DNA from: Myxococcales bacterium
GTDB taxonomy: Bacteria; Myxococcota_A; Polyangia; Polyangiales; JADJMO01
Assembly: GCA_016709545.1 (NCBI GenBank)
Contig: JADJMO010000004.1
Span: 1-64,000, forward strand
Length of the DNA stretch: 64,000 nucleotides
Direction: 5' to 3'
Part shown: positions 24,746 through 32,877 of the stretch, one piece after another
Position numbering within the stretch: position 1 is the first letter of the stretch
Layout: the number at the start of each line of letters is the position of its first letter
The notes under the pieces: model-generated
The model's database searches: none
The model's input: the letters and a program-made list of their open reading frames with translations, nothing else
Told to the model about the DNA's origin: nothing
Program-made: the position numbers and the translations under genes

Positions 24746-26230
24746 ATGTCCTGGCAAAGTCGCGCCCTGTCCCCCGAAGAAGTCGTTTCGTTGATCGGCA
24801 GCCACCAGCGGGTGTTCGTCCACGGCGCCGCGGCGACGCCGAGCACGCTGCTCGAGGCGATGTGCCAGCGGCACGATCTCGAGAACGTGCGGCTCTACCA
24901 CCTGCACACGACGGGGGCCCACGACTTCGTCGAGAAGCAGCACGAGGGGCGCTTCCGCTCGGTGTCGCTGTTCGCCGGGGCGGGCGTGCGCGACGCCATC
25001 GACGAGGGTCGCGCGGACTTCATGCCGATCTTCCTGAGCGACATCCCGAGCCTGTTCACCAACCGGACGGTGCCGCTCGACGCCGCCCTCGTGCAGCTCT
25101 CACCACCCGACCGCCACGGGCTCTGCACGCTCGGCACGTCCGTCGACGCGGCGCGCGCGGCGGTGGACTCGGCTTCGGTCGTGCTCGCGGAGATCAACGC
25201 GCAGATGCCGCGGACGCACGGCCACACCACGGTGCCGATCTCGCGCGTGAAGGCGTTCTGCGTGACCGATCGCCCGCTGCACGAGGCCGCGCCGGCCGAG
25301 CAGACCGAGGTCGAGGGTCGCATCGGCGAGGTGGTCGCCGGCCTCGTCGAGGACGGCTCCACGCTGCAGATGGGCATCGGCGCCATCCCCGACGCGGTGC
25401 TCGCGCGCCTTCACGACAAGCACGACCTCGGCGTGCACACCGAGATGTTCTCCGACGGGCTCGTCGCGCTGGTCGAGGCTGGCGTCATCACCAACCGCAA
25501 GAAGAGCGTGCACAACGGGCGCATCGTGAGCTCGTTCGTGAGCGGGACGCGCCGGCTGTTCGACTTCGTCGACGACAACCCGCTGGTCGAGATGCACCCC
25601 TGCGACCGCACCAACGACACGGCCTTGATCGGCAAGAACAACAAGGTCGTGGCCATCAACTCGGCCATCCAGGTCGACCTGAGCGGCCAGGTCTGCGCGG
25701 ACTCGATCGGCGCCAAGATCTTCTCGGGCATCGGCGGCCAGATGGATTTCATCCGCGGCGCGGCGCGCTCGCTCGGCGGCAAGCCGATCCTCGCCCTGCC
25801 GTCGACGGCGGCCCGCGGGACGATCTCGCGCATCGTCTCGGTGCTCTCCCCCGGCGCCGGTGTCGTCACCACGCGCGGCCACGTGCACTGGATCGTGACC
25901 GAATACGGCGCGGTGAACCTGCACGGGATGACCTTGCGCGAGCGCGGCGAGGCGCTCATCTCGATCGCCCACCCCGACTTCCGCGCCGACCTGCGGAAGG
26001 AGCTGGTGAACTTGCGGCACTTTGTTGGCTGTGGCGACCGCGGGGGGGCGGGCCGAGCGGGGCACCGCAGCCCCGGGCCTGGCACCCCGGGCTTCACGCC
26101 CGAATCACTGGCTGGCCCACGCCGCAAGGACGAGCAGGTGCCGTCCAGCCAGCCAGCGTGGCGGCGAGCCCGGGGTCGATGCCCCGGGCTTCGGGCGGTG
26201 CGCGCGGGGTTCGGCGGGCGGGGACCCTGA
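24746..26230 (+). CDS. Acetyl-CoA hydrolase / CoA-transferase family enzyme, C-terminus extended into an inverted repeat
   Basis: A 494-codon frame; the family is usually about 430 residues. Two Rossmann-like halves are visible. Conserved segments are LQMGIGAIPDAV and VHTEMFSDGLVALVEAGVITN (the Glu is the likely CoA-accepting residue), followed by HPCDRTNDT and the glycine-rich GAKIFSGIGGQMDFIRGAARS. It would transfer or hydrolyse CoA from acetyl-CoA or a 4-hydroxybutyrate-type substrate. The natural end is probably near LRKELVNLRHFVG (about 26030). The remaining 65 codons are low complexity and run through a large inverted repeat, so the original stop appears to have been lost. ATG 24746 follows a TATACG box by 10 bases. 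Confidence 0.85.
   Translation: MSWQSRALSPEEVVSLIGSHQRVFVHGAAATPSTLLEAMCQRHDLENVRLYHLHTTGAHDFVEKQHEGRFRSVSLFAGAGVRDAIDEGRADFMPIFLSDIPSLFTNRTVPLDAALVQLSPPDRHGLCTLGTSVDAARAAVDSASVVLAEINAQMPRTHGHTTVPISRVKAFCVTDRPLHEAAPAEQTEVEGRIGEVVAGLVEDGSTLQMGIGAIPDAVLARLHDKHDLGVHTEMFSDGLVALVEAGVITNRKKSVHNGRIVSSFVSGTRRLFDFVDDNPLVEMHPCDRTNDTALIGKNNKVVAINSAIQVDLSGQVCADSIGAKIFSGIGGQMDFIRGAARSLGGKPILALPSTAARGTISRIVSVLSPGAGVVTTRGHVHWIVTEYGAVNLHGMTLRERGEALISIAHPDFRADLRKELVNLRHFVGCGDRGGAGRAGHRSPGPGTPGFTPESLAGPRRKDEQVPSSQPAWRRARGRCPGLRAVRAGFGGRGP
26062..26201. repeat. Large imperfect inverted repeat (REP/BIME-like or MITE-like element)
   Basis: The left arm (26062-26116) starts GCACCGC and ends ACTGGCTGGC. The right arm (26148-26201) starts GCCAGCCAGC and ends GCGGTGC. 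The reverse complement of the right arm aligns along the whole left arm, sharing GCACCGC, GCCC-GGG, ACCCCGGGCT and CTGGCTGGC, with small gaps. The loop is about 31 bases. It could form a long GC-rich hairpin or cruciform. It sits between the CoA-enzyme gene and the LppC-like gene. A REP-associated transposase gene occurs at 48579-49232 in the same window. Confidence 0.6.
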
Positions 26231-26252
26231 GCCTCCTCAGCCAGCCGGGTGC

Positions 26253-26258
26253 TAGCGT
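26253..26258 (+). promoter_or_regulatory. -10-like TAnnnT for the LppC-like gene
   Basis: GC-TAGCGT is followed by 6 bases and ATG 26265. The same hexamer with the same spacing precedes mutM at 42613. Confidence 0.45.
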
Positions 26259-26264
26259 CGGGGG

Positions 26265-28166
26265 ATGATGCGGTGGCGGCGGTGGGGGGTGTGCGCGATG
26301 GCGCTCGTGGCCCTGCCCGTGTGTCGGCGCGCCGCCGACGAGCGGCCCATCGCTGCGCTCGCGTCGACGCCGGAGAGCGAGGCAGAGTTCGGCGCCATCG
26401 TGCAGGAGTGGTCGCGCGACCCGAAGGCCCGCGCGCTGCTCCGGCCGCGGCTCGCGGTGCTCGTCGCCAAGCTCGGCAAGAGCGGCGACGGGCTCGAGCC
26501 GCTCGCGCGCGCGTACCTCGCGGTGGCCTGGCTCGACGAAGGTGTGCCCGCGGCGGCCGAGGCCACCGCGCGACCGCTGGTCGAGGGACCGCCCGGCGTG
26601 CCGGCCGATCTGGGCACGCTGGTGAAGGGCGCCGCGGCCCGGCGTCTCGGTCGATCGGCCGAGGCGCTCACGCTGCTGCGCCCGCTGGTGGGCAAGATCA
26701 TCGACCCGTTCGCGCAGCCACTCCTCTACGAGGAGCTCGTCGAGGCGTGCCTCGACTAAGGCCGCTACGAGGACGCGATCGTCTACGCGGAGGGCTGGTT
26801 GCGCTCGGCGCCCGCCGCCGATCAGGGCGCCACCCGCGCGGCCGTCGCCCGCGTGCTCACGCGCTTGCCGAGCAAGGTCGCCGCCGAGCTGTGGGAGCAG
26901 AACCGCATCGCGGCCCCCGAGCTGCGCTACTCGCCCGACCTGCTGATGATCCTCCAGGACCGCGCCGATCAGGGCGAGAGCGCCTCGCTCGACGCCGGCG
27001 AGGGAGACGCGAAGGAGAAGGACAAGGAGCCCAAGGTCACGACGACGGTCGACGCGGGCTACGCGATGCCGGTCGACCTCGGCCCGACGACGCGGTTCGA
27101 TCCGCGGGCGGTCGCGTTCCTGTTGCCGACGAGCCAGTCGGGACGGGGCACGCCGAGCGCCTCGATCACCCGGGCCGCGTCGGTGGTCCTCGAGCCGAGC
27201 CTCACGTCGCCGTTCGCCTCCAAGGACGGTGGGGTGGACGCGCCCGCGCCCAAGGGGGTCGGCTCGGCCAAGCACCGCCTCGGCATCTTCGACACGGGCA
27301 TCGGCGTCACGAAGGCGTTCGAGCTCGCCGAGAAGCAGGGCGCCGGAGTGGTGGTCGGCGGTCTGATCGAGTCCGAGGCCGACACCCTCGCGCTCCTCGC
27401 CCAGCAGCGTCGCGTGCCGACGATCCTGCTCCGACCGCCCCGGACGCCGCCGATCCTGGCGCCCGGAGAGCAGCGACACTACGTGGTGCTCGGACCGTCC
27501 CTCGCCGCGGAGCTCGCGTGGACGCTCGGCGTGGCGCCGGCGGGCGTGATCGCGCGGGTCGAGCCGGTCTACGCCCCGCCGCCCAAGGAGCTGGACGCCC
27601 GGTGCGACGCGACCCCCAAGGTCGCCGGTGGGCTCTCGTTCCCGGTCGATCTGTGGCGCGAGAAGAAGGTGGTCGCCATCGTGATCCTCGGCGATTCCCG
27701 GTGCGCCGAGCGGGTCGCCGAGGACCTCAAACCCAAGGCCGGGGCCACCTGGAAGCCCACCCTGGTGCTCGGCCTCGGCGCGATGGAGCAGGCCTATTCG
27801 GTGTTCGAGCTGCCACGGGTCGTGATCGGCGTGGGTCTCCTGCCGATGGTGGACGTCATCCCGCCGCTCGCCCGCTTGCTGATCCAGGACCAGGGGAGCC
27901 CCATCGGCTACTTCGGTGGTCTCGGGCACGACGCGGCCACGCTCGCGCTGTCTGCGCTCCCTGGAGACCTCCTCGAGACCACCGATCCGCCGCTGATCCA
28001 GAAGAACCGCGCCACGACCTTGAGCCGCCTGCTCGCGGCCACGGGCGACCTGTGGACCACCAGCGACAAAGGCCCCGGGACGACCGGCCAGGTGGGGCGG
28101 GTGCCCAGCGTGAAGAACGTCGCCGCTGGACACGCGCTCCACCCCAGTTGGTTGGCCAAACCCTGA
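26265..28166 (+). pseudogene. LppC/LpoA-like penicillin-binding-protein activator lipoprotein, interrupted by an in-frame stop
   Basis: The lipoprotein signal is MMRWRRWGVCAMALVALPVCRR. TPR-like helices (LARAYLAVAWLDEG, AARRLGRSAEALTLL) lead to EELVEACLD. The frame then meets TAA at 26757-26759 and continues, with no shift, as GRYEDAIVYAEGWLRSAP. The rest is an alpha/beta periplasmic-binding fold (VAFLLPTSQSGRG, FDTGIGVTKAFELAEKQGAGVVVGGL, VVAIVILGDSRCAERVAEDL). The layout is that of LppC-type activators of class A penicillin-binding proteins. The total is 633 codons. A single base change (for example TAC or GAA to TAA) would create the stop, so either a real nonsense mutation or one base error is possible. 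Confidence 0.72.
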
Positions 28167-28189
28167 CGTCGCAGATAGCCTCGTCTGCG

Positions 28190-28786
28190 GTGGCGCAGAT
28201 CCGAGGCACCTGGTTCGCGAGCCTGCGGGCATCCCTCGAGCGGCATGGTCTACTCGCGGGCATCGAGCCCGGGTTGCCGTCGATCACCCGCCACATCCTC
28301 GCCCAGGCCGAGACGACGACCTGGTTCGACGAGGGGCATGCGGTCTCGATCTACGAGGCCGTCGCCGCCGCTCACGACGCCGCGACGTGTCGCGAGGTGG
28401 GGCGTGACGCGGCGCGCTTCGCGATGGTGTCGGGCTGGAGGGACATGATGCAGGCCATCGAAGGCTTGCTCGGGAACACCCCTCGGATGGCCTTCGAGCA
28501 GCTCCCGCTGGTCTGGAATTCCACCCGCAAGGACGCGGGCGAGCTGGTCTGCGTCGAATCTTCGGGGCAGCAAGCGGTCACCGAGCTGGTCGGTTTCCCC
28601 TACGCGGGAAGCGCGGCGTGGGTGCAGGTCTGGGCCGGTCACCACGAGGCGTTGCTCCGGCATTTTCGCTTCGCCGGTCACTCCACGGTGCTGACTTCGG
28701 ATCCCGGGGTGGTCCGGATCCGCACGCAGTGGGGCAGCGCCCTCAAGGGTGCCTCGACGCTTCCTGGACGAGGGGACGCTGAGTAG
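28190..28786 (+). CDS. Hypothetical protein, possibly a Myxococcus-type DUF2378-like regulator
   Basis: A 198-residue soluble protein from GTG 28190 (VAQIRGTWFASLRASLERHGLL). The ending (HHEALLRHFRFAGHSTVLTSDPGVVRIRTQWG) and the opening 'RGTWF.SLR' resemble the myxobacterial paralogous family DUF2378/TIGR02265 in layout, a fold related to haem-NO-binding and 4-vinyl-reductase sensors. The similarity is weak and by memory. The central part is helical (GWRDMMQAIEGLLG). It starts 23 bases after the LppC-like gene. Function not known. Confidence 0.6.
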   Translation: MAQIRGTWFASLRASLERHGLLAGIEPGLPSITRHILAQAETTTWFDEGHAVSIYEAVAAAHDAATCREVGRDAARFAMVSGWRDMMQAIEGLLGNTPRMAFEQLPLVWNSTRKDAGELVCVESSGQQAVTELVGFPYAGSAAWVQVWAGHHEALLRHFRFAGHSTVLTSDPGVVRIRTQWGSALKGASTLPGRGDAE

Positions 28787-28838
28787 GATGCTGAATGGGG
28801 CGGGGGTACGCCCGTCGAACGGAACGAGGCAAGGTCAC

Positions 28839-29891
28839 ATGCGCCGCTGGATGGGGTTGCTCGTCGTGTGTCTGGGGTTCGCGGGGGCGTACTCCGTGGT
28901 GGGGTCGAGCGGCACGCCGCTGGTCGCCGAGGCCGAGGCTGCACCCTCTGCCGACGCGGGGGCCCCGCAGTCGGTCTACCTGATGAAGGCTTCGAGCGGC
29001 TCGGTGCTCCCGCCTTCGGTCGAGGACGCCGAGGCGTTCTGCGCGCTCGTGCTCGCCTGCAAAGACGTGCCGATGTTCCCGCCAGCGCCGGATTTCCAGG
29101 GGTGCGTGCACGCGCTCATGGAGCAGCTCTCGAGCCCCGGCGCGCTCGGCACCTCGGTCTCGATCCGCGAGTGCGGGCTCTCGGCCACCTCGTGCAAGAC
29201 CCTGCGGCAGTGCGCGCTCAAGGGCGCCTCGGCCACCATCTGCGACAACGTGGCGATGGAGTCGGACAAGCCCATCGGCAAGTGCGACCTCGACGCCCGC
29301 GCGATCACCTGCTGGCGCGGCAAGGTGCTCGGCGTCCGCAACTGCGGCCTCGCCGACGAGCTCTGCGTCGTGAAGGAGGGCAAGGCCGAGTGCGCGCTCC
29401 CCGGCGCGTGCCCGAGCAACGTCAAGGCCGAGTGGAGCTGCTCCGGCACCCGCATGGTCAAGTGCCAGGACAGCAAGTTCGTGAGCATCGACTGCAAGGT
29501 GCTCAACCTCGGGTGCGTCAGCGCCAAGGATGACAAGGGCAACGCCGTCGTCGGGTGCGCGCCCTCGGGCACCGCCACCTGCAAGGACACCAAGGTCAAG
29601 TGCGACGGCACCAGCGCCGTCGGCTGCGTCTACGGCAAGGAGGTCAAGGTCGCCTGTGGCGAATCGGGCATGACCTGCGCCGATCCGAGCAAGCCCGCCA
29701 CCGACCGCACGGTCGGTGCGTGCGAGGTCCCTGCCGGCACCAAGGCCTGCGACGTGAAGAAGTTCGAGCCCAAGTGCAGCGGCGCGAGCATCGAGTACTG
29801 CGCCAACGGCGTGCAGCGGAGCTACCCGTGCAAGTCGATCGGCGCGAGCAAGTGCGTCATGGACAAGACCGGCGGGCCTCGCTGCACCTGA
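28839..29891 (+). CDS. Secreted Cys-rich protein
   Basis: A 350-residue protein. I chose ATG 28839 (MRRWMGLLVVCLGFAGAYS) because it gives a clean signal peptide and AAGG lies 7 bases upstream; an ATG at 28788 would add 17 polar residues. Cleavage is expected around AEA-AP. The mature chain has over 25 Cys in recurring units of about 35 residues (ATCKDTKVKCDGTSAVGCVYGKEV, CDVKKFEPKCSGASIEYCANG), each with a 'C.G....YC..G' core. These look like small disulfide-stabilised repeats of a surface protein. Function unknown. Confidence 0.75.
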   Translation: MRRWMGLLVVCLGFAGAYSVVGSSGTPLVAEAEAAPSADAGAPQSVYLMKASSGSVLPPSVEDAEAFCALVLACKDVPMFPPAPDFQGCVHALMEQLSSPGALGTSVSIRECGLSATSCKTLRQCALKGASATICDNVAMESDKPIGKCDLDARAITCWRGKVLGVRNCGLADELCVVKEGKAECALPGACPSNVKAEWSCSGTRMVKCQDSKFVSIDCKVLNLGCVSAKDDKGNAVVGCAPSGTATCKDTKVKCDGTSAVGCVYGKEVKVACGESGMTCADPSKPATDRTVGACEVPAGTKACDVKKFEPKCSGASIEYCANGVQRSYPCKSIGASKCVMDKTGGPRCT

Positions 29892-29904
29892 GCCCATCGG
29901 GCTC
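29890..29904. terminator. Hairpin between convergent genes
   Basis: GAGCCC (29890-29895) pairs with GGGCTC (29899-29904) across an ATC loop, starting within the stop codon of the plus-strand gene and 6 bases before the stop of the convergent minus-strand gene. It could act in both directions. There is no T-run. Confidence 0.4.
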
Positions 29905-29909
29905 GCCTC

Positions 29910-30752
29910 TCACGTCTCGATGCACAGCTCGATGCGGTGGATCACGAGCGCGCTCGACGGCGGTCCAGGCTTGATCCGGAGCTTGTGCACCTTGCCCGGG
30001 CCGAGGCCCGAGGTGATCACGGTCGAATCCCAGTGGTACGGCGCGACGTTGCTGATGCTGCCCGAGGTGCCCGACCCGTCGAACGTGTTCCACAGGAAGC
30101 TGCCGCTCGCGCCGGTGGCGAAGCTGCGGCCGTAGAGCGACAGGGTCGCCGTCTTGATCGAGGTGAGGCCCACCGTGGAGAGGTCGACGTCCACGAACTG
30201 CGGGCTGCTCAGATCGAGGCCACCGACGGCGAGGAACTTGTCGGAGAACGCCGGCGTGTAGCCGAACGAAGTGGAGTAGGCCGCCACCTTGAAGCCGCTC
30301 TTGTCCGGCAGACCGGTGACCTCGTAGCTGACGGTGGCGGTGCCGCCGCTGTCGACCCAGCGGATGCGGAACGCGGTGGCCCCAGGCGCGCCGCTCGAGC
30401 ACGGGCCGCCGGTGATGGGGCCGGTGCTGGTGTCGCCGATCGTACCGGTGTCGGTGAGCGTCCCTGTGTCGACGCTGACGCCCGTGTCGACGACGACGCC
30501 GGTGTCGAAGGCGGCGCCCGTGTCCACGAGACCAGTGTCGGCGCTCGCGCCCGTGTCGGTCTTCGGGCCGGTGTCGCTCTTGGGGCCCGTGTCGACGCCG
30601 CCATCCCCGAGGGAGCCGTCGTCCCCGCCGTCGTCGACGCCGAGATCGTCGGTCGCGCCATCGCGTCGGGGCGTGGCGTCGTCGCCTTCGCCCGCCGCGC
30701 AACCGTGGGCGACGAGGCACGAGCAGAGCAGGGCGAGGCGGAGACTGCGCAT
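29910..30752 (-). CDS. Lipoprotein with long Asp-Thr-Gly repeat linker
   Basis: A 280-residue exported protein. The signal is MRSLRLALLCSCLVAHGCAAG (lipobox VAHGC). Residues about 50-110 are a tract of DTG triplets spaced by two to five residues (VDTGPKSDTGPKTDTGASADTG and so on), a flexible spacer off the membrane. The C-terminal 165 residues form a beta-sandwich-like domain (FRIRWVDSGGTATVSYEVTGLP, SSPQFVDVDLSTVGLTSIKTATLSLYG, SSALVIHRIELCIE), reminiscent of carbohydrate-binding or choice-of-anchor modules. I chose ATG 30752 for the signal peptide. Ligand unknown. Confidence 0.75.
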   Translation of the reverse strand: MRSLRLALLCSCLVAHGCAAGEGDDATPRRDGATDDLGVDDGGDDGSLGDGGVDTGPKSDTGPKTDTGASADTGLVDTGAAFDTGVVVDTGVSVDTGTLTDTGTIGDTSTGPITGGPCSSGAPGATAFRIRWVDSGGTATVSYEVTGLPDKSGFKVAAYSTSFGYTPAFSDKFLAVGGLDLSSPQFVDVDLSTVGLTSIKTATLSLYGRSFATGASGSFLWNTFDGSGTSGSISNVAPYHWDSTVITSGLGPGKVHKLRIKPGPPSSALVIHRIELCIET

Positions 30753-30860
30753 GGAGCGAGGCTTGCTTGGCCGCCCTCCGTCCGCAAGGCCGCGTCGGTC
30801 TGCCGCCGTCAGCTCCCCGCCCGCAACAACCGGATTTGATTGGTGTGATTCAAGCAACCC

Positions 30861-31766
30861 TCACCCGAGCGCAGTGAGCGCGGCCTGGGCGGCGCCCGCC
30901 TCGCGCTCGGCGCCCTCGACCATGCCTTCGGTGGCGCGGAGCTGCGCCTCGGCGTGCGCGGCGGCGTCGCGGACCTTGGCGAGCACGGCCTCGGCCTCGG
31001 CGACCGCCGTGCGCGCGCGCTCGTGGCGATGGCGGGCCACCGCGTGAGCGTCGCGCGCGTCGCGGAGACGCCCCTCCATCTGCTCGACGATCGCGCGGGC
31101 GGCTGCGCGCTCGGCGTCCTTTCGACGGCGCTCTTGCTCCGCGGCCTCCTTCGCCCGGGCCTCGGCCGCGCGGGCGGCGATCACGGCGGGATCCTCGACG
31201 ACCTTCGGTGGAGCGGCGGCCTTCGCCGGCGCGGGCGCGGGCGCGACCGCCGCGGGCGGCGCGTCGACGAGCCCGTCGAGCATCTCGTCGAGCGACGGCG
31301 ACTCCACTTCGCCCGCGAGGCAGCCCTCGGGGTACGGCGCGAACGAGCCACGCAGCGAGATCGCCTGCAGGAGCGCGACGACCTTGGCCTCGACCGCGTC
31401 GGTGCCACCGAGCCCGGCGTCGGTGAGAGCCTGCCGGGCGAGGCGGCCGGCCTCGGCGAGGGCCGCGCGGTGGGCGTCCTGCGCCTCGCGCGCGCCCTTC
31501 GCGTCGAGCTTGCCCGCGGCCATGTTCCCCTGCGCCCTGCGGTTCTCGTGGCCGGCCTGCATGACCTTGGCGAGCGCGCCCGCGCGGTACAGGTGGTTGA
31601 CCGCCCACGCGGGCGCGTTGGGCTTCGGCATCGCCCCGAGCAGACGCGCGCCACCGGGATCGCCGGCACTCTTCAGCGCGGCCGAGAGCTCCTTGCGACG
31701 CGCGACGAAGTCGGCGGGAGAGGCGGCGTAGAGGGCGAGGCGGGCTTCGTCGAACGCAGAGGCCAT
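30861..31766 (-). CDS. Coiled-coil hypothetical protein
   Basis: A 301-residue cytoplasmic protein. The N-terminus (DEARLALYAASPADFVARRKELSAALKSAGD) and PAWAVNHLYRAGAL are conserved-looking helices. A Pro/Ala linker lies near 180-200. Residues about 205-300 are a continuous charged coiled coil (AARAAEARAKEAAEQERRRKDAERAAARAI and on). The N-terminal part matches a protein family I have seen in actinobacteria and myxobacteria without a known role. It is divergent from manC, and a TAGGCT box lies 8 bases before its ATG. Confidence 0.7.
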   Translation of the reverse strand: MASAFDEARLALYAASPADFVARRKELSAALKSAGDPGGARLLGAMPKPNAPAWAVNHLYRAGALAKVMQAGHENRRAQGNMAAGKLDAKGAREAQDAHRAALAEAGRLARQALTDAGLGGTDAVEAKVVALLQAISLRGSFAPYPEGCLAGEVESPSLDEMLDGLVDAPPAAVAPAPAPAKAAAPPKVVEDPAVIAARAAEARAKEAAEQERRRKDAERAAARAIVEQMEGRLRDARDAHAVARHRHERARTAVAEAEAVLAKVRDAAAHAEAQLRATEGMVEGAEREAGAAQAALTALG

Positions 31767-31774
31767 CGGGGGTC

Positions 31775-31780
31775 AGCCTA
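31775..31780 (-). promoter_or_regulatory. -10-like TAnnnT for the coiled-coil gene
   Basis: On the minus strand GC-TAGGCT is followed by 8 bases and ATG 31766, within the 55-bp divergent gap to manC. Confidence 0.45.
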
Positions 31781-31821
31781 GCGGGGTTGACGGCCGCAGC
31801 GCATCGGCCGAAACCGAGGGC

Positions 31822-32877
31822 ATGGGAACGTGGGCGGTCATCATGGCGGGGGGCTCGGGCACGCGGTTCTGGCCGGCTTCGCGGCTGCGCAGACCGAAGC
31901 AGCTGCTCCCCCTCGTACAGGGTGGTGAATCGCTGCTCGCGGCGACCTTTCGCCGGATCTCGCAGCGGATCGACCCGTCGCGGGTGATCGTCGTCACCGC
32001 CGCGGCCCTCGCCGAAGCCACCGCGCGCGAGCTCCCCGCGCTCCTGCCCGCGAACCTGCTCGCCGAGCCCGCCCCGCGCAACACCGCCCCCTGCATCGGC
32101 TGGGCGACCGACGTCATCCTCGCGCGCGACCCGTCGGCCGTCGTCGCGGTGCTGCCGAGCGACCAGCACGTGACCGACGACGCGGGCTTCGCCGCCGCGG
32201 TGGAGCGCGCCCTCGCGGTCGCCGAGCGCCGCGAGCTCGCCACCATCGGCATCTCGCCGACCAGGCCCGACACGGGCTTCGGCTACATCGAGACCGCGGC
32301 AGCCATCGCCGACGTGGAGGGCGCGCGCGAGGTGCTGCGCTTCGTCGAGAAGCCCGACCTCGCCCGCGCCAAGGAGTACCTCGCGAGCGGCCGGTTCCTG
32401 TGGAACAGCGGCATGTTCTTCTTCCGCGCGAGCGCCATGCGCGCGGCGATCGCGGCGCACCTCCCGGAGCTCGCCCAGGGGCTCGCGGGGATGACCGCGG
32501 CCAACACCGGCGAGGTGTTCCCGCGCCTGCCCTCGATCAGCATCGACTACGGCGTCGTCGAGCGCGTCGGCGCGACGGCCGGCAACATCGGCGTGGTCCC
32601 CGGCGATTTCGGCTGGAGCGACGTCGGCAGCTGGGAGTCCACCTGGGAGCTCTCCGACAAGGACGAGAAGGGCAACGCCGCGCCTCGACACGCGGTCCTC
32701 GTCGACGCGAACGGCAACCTCGTGCGCGCCCAGAAGATGGTGGCCCTGGTGGGCGTTTCCGACCTCGTGGTGGTCGAGACCGAAGACGCGATCCTGGTCA
32801 TGCCGCGCGAGCGCGCGCAGGACGTACGCGCCGTGGTCGACGCGCTCAAGGCGCAGGGGCGGAGCGAGCTCTTGTGA
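31822..32877 (+). CDS. manC: Mannose-1-phosphate guanylyltransferase
   Basis: A 351-residue enzyme forming GDP-mannose from mannose-1-phosphate and GTP, a precursor for polysaccharide and glycoprotein synthesis. The nucleotidyltransferase signature is VIMAGGSGTRFWPASRLRRPKQLLPL. The substrate segment is LRFVEKPDL, and FGWSDVGSWESTWEL is the conserved C-terminal motif. It lacks the phosphomannose isomerase domain of bifunctional ManC. The stop overlaps the next gene as GTGA. Further downstream is a GT39-type mannosyltransferase-like protein, which fits a mannose-related pathway. Confidence 0.9.
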   Translation: MGTWAVIMAGGSGTRFWPASRLRRPKQLLPLVQGGESLLAATFRRISQRIDPSRVIVVTAAALAEATARELPALLPANLLAEPAPRNTAPCIGWATDVILARDPSAVVAVLPSDQHVTDDAGFAAAVERALAVAERRELATIGISPTRPDTGFGYIETAAAIADVEGAREVLRFVEKPDLARAKEYLASGRFLWNSGMFFFRASAMRAAIAAHLPELAQGLAGMTAANTGEVFPRLPSISIDYGVVERVGATAGNIGVVPGDFGWSDVGSWESTWELSDKDEKGNAAPRHAVLVDANGNLVRAQKMVALVGVSDLVVVETEDAILVMPRERAQDVRAVVDALKAQGRSELL

